A stretch of DNA of 17,794 bases. Origin: an uncultured Bacteroidales bacterium. Its GTDB lineage: Bacteria > Bacteroidota > Bacteroidia > Bacteroidales > P3. The translations under genes were made by a program, and so were the position numbers. The DNA is taken from contig CAJOQB010000053.1 in NCBI GenBank assembly GCA_905236405.1, positions 1-17,794 on the forward strand, given 5' to 3'. The notes under the pieces are model-generated. The model saw nothing but the letters and a program-made list of their open reading frames with translations, did no database searches and was not told the origin of the DNA. Positions 14,326 through 17,794 of the stretch are shown here, piece by piece (positions within the stretch are counted from its first letter, which is position 1; each line of letters starts with the position of its first letter).

Positions 14326-14338
14326 ATGTGTATTTTTG
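14308..14338 (+). promoter_or_regulatory. ftsK promoter overlapping the upstream terminator
   Basis: TATTTTTG (14331-14338) is a full TAnnTTTG match. At a 19-nt spacing GTTG (14308-14311) is a 3/4 match to TTTG and lies within the terminator hairpin. The leader to the ATG at 14373 is about 28 nt. Confidence 0.55.
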
Positions 14339-14372
14339 CTTACTATCATTTGATAATAAGTAATTGTGTATC

Positions 14373-16961
14373 ATGGCAAAAGGCTCAAACAAGAAAAAAA
14401 ACTACAAGAAAACGGCTTCAAAAAAGAGCAGCAATGGCAATTCCCAATATGGCAAAAAGTTCATGGAGTTCCTAAAGAGCGAGGATTTCAGGAAAATCTG
14501 TGGTGTTTTTTTGATTCTTTTCTCTATTTTTTTGTTGGTGGCAATAGTGTCGTTTTATATCTCGGGCGAAGAGAACAACTGGTTCGGCACCTTGGGGGAA
14601 CGGATTGCTGTCTTGTTCTGCAAAAGCACGTTTGGAGTGGCAGCCTTGGGGTTCAGCTTCCTTTTCTTTATTTATGGATTGCGACTGGTCAATGTCAAGA
14701 CGCTTTCGCTGGGTCCCACATCGCTCATCACTCTTTTCTGGATGGCTTGGCTTTCCTGCACACTGGGATATGTCAACCATATCATTACAGGAAAAGGTGG
14801 TAACGACATTGTCTCTTGGGTGGGCACCTTTGGCTATTTCAGTGCCGAAGGATTGTGTGGTGCCATACGAGGATTCACTCCCATATTGTTGGTGGCCTTG
14901 GCCTGCATCTTCCTCGTCTTTGTGCATCATGTGAAAGTGCCCGAAATCAAACTGCCTGTCACCGAGTCTGAAAGCATTGTCGAGGAAAAGAAGGTGGAAC
15001 ATCTTGAGCAAGAGCCGACATCCGAAAAACAGTCTCTATGGAATCGACTCTTTAAAAAGAAACAAGAAGAGCCATCGAAAGAGGAGACGGGAGTTGAATT
15101 TGAGCCTGAGCAGCCTTTTGTCGTCGACAATAGCACAGAGGAAAACAAACAGAATCGTATACGTACTGCTGCAACAGCAGATATTCCTTTTTCTATTGAA
15201 GGTGAGACAGAAGAGAAGAAAGAGACAGACAATGGGATAGACAAAGACAATCCTATTCTCGACATCGATGACGAGTTTGCACGTGTGAATGCTCGTGCAC
15301 GTGGCGAAGAGGAGAAAAAAGATGAAAAACCGAAAGCCGACGACAACGGTCCCTCGTTCACCATTGTGGAACATCAACCAGAGACCGAAACTGTCGACGA
15401 TGGCAGTGAACAAGAGGAACCGACAGAATCGCGTAAACACTTTACCCTCGACAGCGAATACGATCCCCACTTGGACTACCCACACTACCAGATGCCCGAC
15501 ATTGACCTGATGGAAGACTGGGAGACACGCAACGTCAAGGTGACACAAGAAGAGTTGATTGCCAACAAGGACCGTATTGTCGAGACGCTCCGCAACTATG
15601 GCATTGAGATTGTCGACATCAAAGCTGCACCAGGCCCGACTGTCACATTATACGAAATCAAACCCGCTCCGGGCATCCGCATTGCCAAAATCAAAGGGCT
15701 TGAGGACGACATCGCCTTGTCGCTTTCAGCACTCGGCATCCGTATCATCGCCCCATTGCCAGGCAAAGGCACCATCGGTATCGAGGTGCCTAACAGCAAT
15801 CCCCAAGTGGTCTCCATGAAGACCATGCTCAGCAGCGACGCTTTCCGCAAGAACACCAAGTACGAACTGCCTATTGCATTGGGCAAGACCATCTCCAACG
15901 AGCCTTATGTCACCGACTTGGCCAAGATGCCCCACCTGTTGATGGCCGGTGCCACAGGTACAGGTAAGTCCGTCGGCTTAAATGCCGTCATTGCCTCGTT
16001 GCTATACAAGAAACACCCTTCGGAGTTAAAACTCATCATGGTTGACCCCAAGAAGGTGGAACTCTCGCTCTACAGCAAAATCGACCGTCATTTTCTGGCC
16101 AAGATGCCTGATAGCGACGATGCCATCATCACTGATGTCAAGAAGGTGGTACGTACACTTAATTCGCTATGCATCGAGATGGACAACCGCTACGATTTGC
16201 TGAAATCGGCCCAAGTCCGCAAGATTACCGAATACAACGCCAAGTTCAAGGCACGCCAACTCAATCCCGCCAACGGCCACCGCTTTCTGCCTTATATCGT
16301 TCTTATCATTGACGAGTTTGCCGATTTGATTATGACTGCAGGCAAAGAGGTGGAGATGCCCATTGCTCGCTTGGCTCAACTGGCTCGCGCAGTAGGCATC
16401 CACCTCATTGTGGCCACCCAGCGTCCCACCACCTCCATCATCACCGGCAACATCAAGACCAACTTCCCTGGCCGTATCGCCTTCCGCGTCACCTCGGTCA
16501 TCGACTCGCGTGTCATTCTCGACGCTGCTGGCGCCAACCAGTTGATTGGTCGCGGCGACATGTTGATTTCGTTGGCGGGTTCAGACATGGTTCGCTTGCA
16601 ATGCGCCTTGATTGAAACGGAAGAGATAGAGCGTCTGGTCAACTTCATAGGCAACCAAGAGACCACCAGTGAAGGGTTTATCCTGCCTGAATACCTCGAC
16701 GAGAACGAAGAACCCAATAAGGACTTCGACCCTAAACAAAAAGACGAATACTTCAACGACGCCGCCCGATTGGTGGTGGCGGCACAGTTTGGCTCCACAT
16801 CGCTTCTGCAACGCAAATTACAATTGGGCTACAACCGTGCAGGTCGTGTCATCGACCAACTGGAAGCCGCAGGTATCGTCGGTGCCCACAACGGTTCCAA
16901 ACCTCGCGAAGTGCTGATACACGACGAGGTGGAACTGGAACAATTGTTGAAGAGCCTCTAA
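14373..16961 (+). CDS. ftsK: DNA translocase FtsK/SpoIIIE
   Basis: This 862-residue septal motor pumps chromosome ends and resolves dimers at division. The ATG at 14373 (MAKGSNKKK) is used; a TTG three codons earlier also opens the frame but is less likely. The Lys-rich start is followed by four membrane helices (about 42-63, 86-104, 113-133, 168-186). A charged Glu/Lys-rich linker follows (about 190-355). The RecA-like motor begins near 370 and has Walker A GATGTGKS (526-533) and Walker B LIIDEFADL with Asp647 and Glu648; ATQRPTTSIITGNIKTN is the usual FtsK sensor segment. The C-terminal winged-helix gamma domain (about 790-860, LLQRKLQLGYNRAGRVIDQLE) is present, so recognition of KOPS-like sites is expected. 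The protein is full length and normal. The methyltransferase gene follows after 13 bp. Confidence 0.97.
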   Translation: MAKGSNKKKNYKKTASKKSSNGNSQYGKKFMEFLKSEDFRKICGVFLILFSIFLLVAIVSFYISGEENNWFGTLGERIAVLFCKSTFGVAALGFSFLFFIYGLRLVNVKTLSLGPTSLITLFWMAWLSCTLGYVNHIITGKGGNDIVSWVGTFGYFSAEGLCGAIRGFTPILLVALACIFLVFVHHVKVPEIKLPVTESESIVEEKKVEHLEQEPTSEKQSLWNRLFKKKQEEPSKEETGVEFEPEQPFVVDNSTEENKQNRIRTAATADIPFSIEGETEEKKETDNGIDKDNPILDIDDEFARVNARARGEEEKKDEKPKADDNGPSFTIVEHQPETETVDDGSEQEEPTESRKHFTLDSEYDPHLDYPHYQMPDIDLMEDWETRNVKVTQEELIANKDRIVETLRNYGIEIVDIKAAPGPTVTLYEIKPAPGIRIAKIKGLEDDIALSLSALGIRIIAPLPGKGTIGIEVPNSNPQVVSMKTMLSSDAFRKNTKYELPIALGKTISNEPYVTDLAKMPHLLMAGATGTGKSVGLNAVIASLLYKKHPSELKLIMVDPKKVELSLYSKIDRHFLAKMPDSDDAIITDVKKVVRTLNSLCIEMDNRYDLLKSAQVRKITEYNAKFKARQLNPANGHRFLPYIVLIIDEFADLIMTAGKEVEMPIARLAQLARAVGIHLIVATQRPTTSIITGNIKTNFPGRIAFRVTSVIDSRVILDAAGANQLIGRGDMLISLAGSDMVRLQCALIETEEIERLVNFIGNQETTSEGFILPEYLDENEEPNKDFDPKQKDEYFNDAARLVVAAQFGSTSLLQRKLQLGYNRAGRVIDQLEAAGIVGAHNGSKPREVLIHDEVELEQLLKSL

Positions 16962-16974
16962 ATCGTTGAGAGTT

Positions 16975-17631
16975 ATGAAACCTGTCACCTTTGACATCAC
17001 TCCGCAAGAGGTGCAACATTACTGTGACGAGCATACGAAAATACCCACCCCTCAACTGCAACAGATTGAGAGGTGGGTGCATCTTCACTCGGCCTATCCC
17101 CGCATGGTGGCGGGTCAATTTCAAGGTTCGTTTCTGTCGATGATTTCGAAAATCGTCCAGCCACGCTTGGTGGTGGAAGTGGGGACGTTTGTGGGTTATT
17201 CGGCCATCTGTCTGGCACAAGGTGTTGTCGAGGGTGGGGTGGTCCACACAATCGAGGTGAACGACGAAATAGAGGAGGTCATTCGTCGTAACATTCGGGA
17301 GGCGAAACTGGAGCGGCAGGTCCAGATACATATTGGCGACGCCCGTGAGGTCATATCGGCATTGCCCGACGGCATTGATTTGGCCTATATCGATGCCGAC
17401 AAACCTAGCACACCCGACTATTACGAAATGCTGCTTCCCAAGATGAGAAGGGGAGGTGTTATGCTTGTCGACAACATCCTTTGGAGTGGCAAGGTGTTGC
17501 GAACCGACCTCAACCCCGATGCCGACACCCGTTTGCTCGACGAGTTCAACCAATATGTTGTTGACGACCCTCGAATCGACAACATCCTACTCCCTTTACG
17601 CGACGGCATTATGATGTGCCGCGTCAGATAA
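16975..17631 (+). CDS. Class I SAM-dependent O-methyltransferase (COMT/TrmR-like family)
   Basis: This 218-residue protein starts at the ATG at 16975; a TTG three codons upstream is rejected. It belongs to the metal-dependent O-methyltransferase family 3 (caffeoyl-CoA OMT type). SAM motif I is EVGTFVGYSAICLA (68-81), the acidic ribose-binding residue is in HTIEV (91-95), and the metal-binding acids are in YIDADK (Asp140, Asp142) and VDNILW (Asp166, Asn167). Relatives include the bacterial TrmR (YrrM) tRNA 5-hydroxyuridine methyltransferases; that substrate is a guess supported only by family membership. It probably shares the ftsK transcript. It ends three bases before the stop of the convergent RNA methyltransferase gene. 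Confidence 0.88.
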   Translation: MKPVTFDITPQEVQHYCDEHTKIPTPQLQQIERWVHLHSAYPRMVAGQFQGSFLSMISKIVQPRLVVEVGTFVGYSAICLAQGVVEGGVVHTIEVNDEIEEVIRRNIREAKLERQVQIHIGDAREVISALPDGIDLAYIDADKPSTPDYYEMLLPKMRRGGVMLVDNILWSGKVLRTDLNPDADTRLLDEFNQYVVDDPRIDNILLPLRDGIMMCRVR

Positions 17632-17634
17632 TCG

Positions 17635-17794
17635 TCATTTTTTCCTTAGTTGCCAAAAAGCAATAGAGGCAGCCGCTGCCACGTTGAGCGAGTCGACACC
17701 TCGTTGCATAGGGATGGTCACCACATAGTCACATTGGTCAATGGTCGCCACGGGCAGGCCGTCGCCCTCGGTTCCCATCACGATGGCCATTTTC
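17635..17794 (-). CDS. SpoU/TrmH family RNA methyltransferase, C-terminal part only
   Basis: The gene enters from the right edge and ends at the TGA at 17635; about 53 codons are seen. The reading is KMAIVMGTEGDGLP, then CDYVVTIPM, then GVDSLNVAAAASIAFW. These are motifs 2 and 3 of the SPOUT fold, which bind SAM in the trefoil knot and methylate a ribose 2'-OH or guanine of tRNA or rRNA. The exact target cannot be told without the N-terminal domain. It is convergent with the O-methyltransferase gene, with a three-base gap and no clear terminator between them. Confidence 0.92.
   Translation of the reverse strand, partial: KMAIVMGTEGDGLPVATIDQCDYVVTIPMQRGVDSLNVAAAASIAFWQLRKK

Noticed and set aside
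14364..14372. TTG start for FtsK
   Set aside because: An ATG nine bases later gives the standard Lys-rich N-terminus.
17605..17642. Possible terminator after the O-methyltransferase gene
   Set aside because: A bulged stem at the end of the coding region is separated from the T run by about 14 bases, so it does not form a normal terminator.

Overview
The window looks like chromosome from a member of the Bacteroidetes, most likely order Bacteroidales. Four lines of evidence point there. Several start regions carry the Bacteroidetes -7 element TAnnTTTG, some with a -33 TTTG. The Rho factor has the long N-terminal insertion seen in this group. Secreted proteins have signal peptides ending in an AQ-type site. 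The gene families (DUF5982-like barrel, EFR1 ferrodoxin, GLPGLI/DUF4412-like proteins) are common in this phylum. The genus cannot be settled from the sequence. I see no tRNA, rRNA, CRISPR array, insertion sequence or prophage. Coding density is high and no gene-free gap exceeds 300 bases.

Layout, left part (1-6816, all minus strand). A two-gene unit encodes a YD-repeat protein without a signal peptide and, downstream, an outer-membrane barrel cut by the window edge. Before it lies an MFS transporter gene with its own promoter and a strong terminator. Before that is a four-gene unit: endonuclease IV (nfo), two tandem secreted DNA/RNA non-specific endonucleases (one Spase I type, one lipoprotein), and a DUF2461 protein. 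ATGA overlaps join its first and last gene pairs.

Middle (6817-8512). A divergent promoter region separates nfo from an EFR1-type flavodoxin/2x[4Fe-4S] protein, whose leader holds a 10-bp hairpin. A bidirectional terminator separates that gene from the convergent gcvH. gcvH and rho then diverge from back-to-back promoters with only 6 bp between their -33 boxes.

Right part (8513-17794). rho, a threonine aldolase-like PLP enzyme and three secreted proteins form an apparent operon ending in a terminator at 14284-14325. The three secreted proteins are a barrel with a Cys/His-rich linker and two GLPGLI/DUF4412-like proteins. ftsK, whose promoter overlaps that terminator, is followed by a class I O-methyltransferase. 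A convergent SpoU/TrmH RNA methyltransferase is cut off at the right edge.

Most of this is housekeeping: repair, transcription termination, chromosome segregation and glycine metabolism. The less-described parts are the secreted-protein trio behind rho, the signal-less YD-repeat protein, the paired nucleases behind nfo, and the structured leaders of rho and the EFR1 gene. I did not find a clearly new defence or mobile system.
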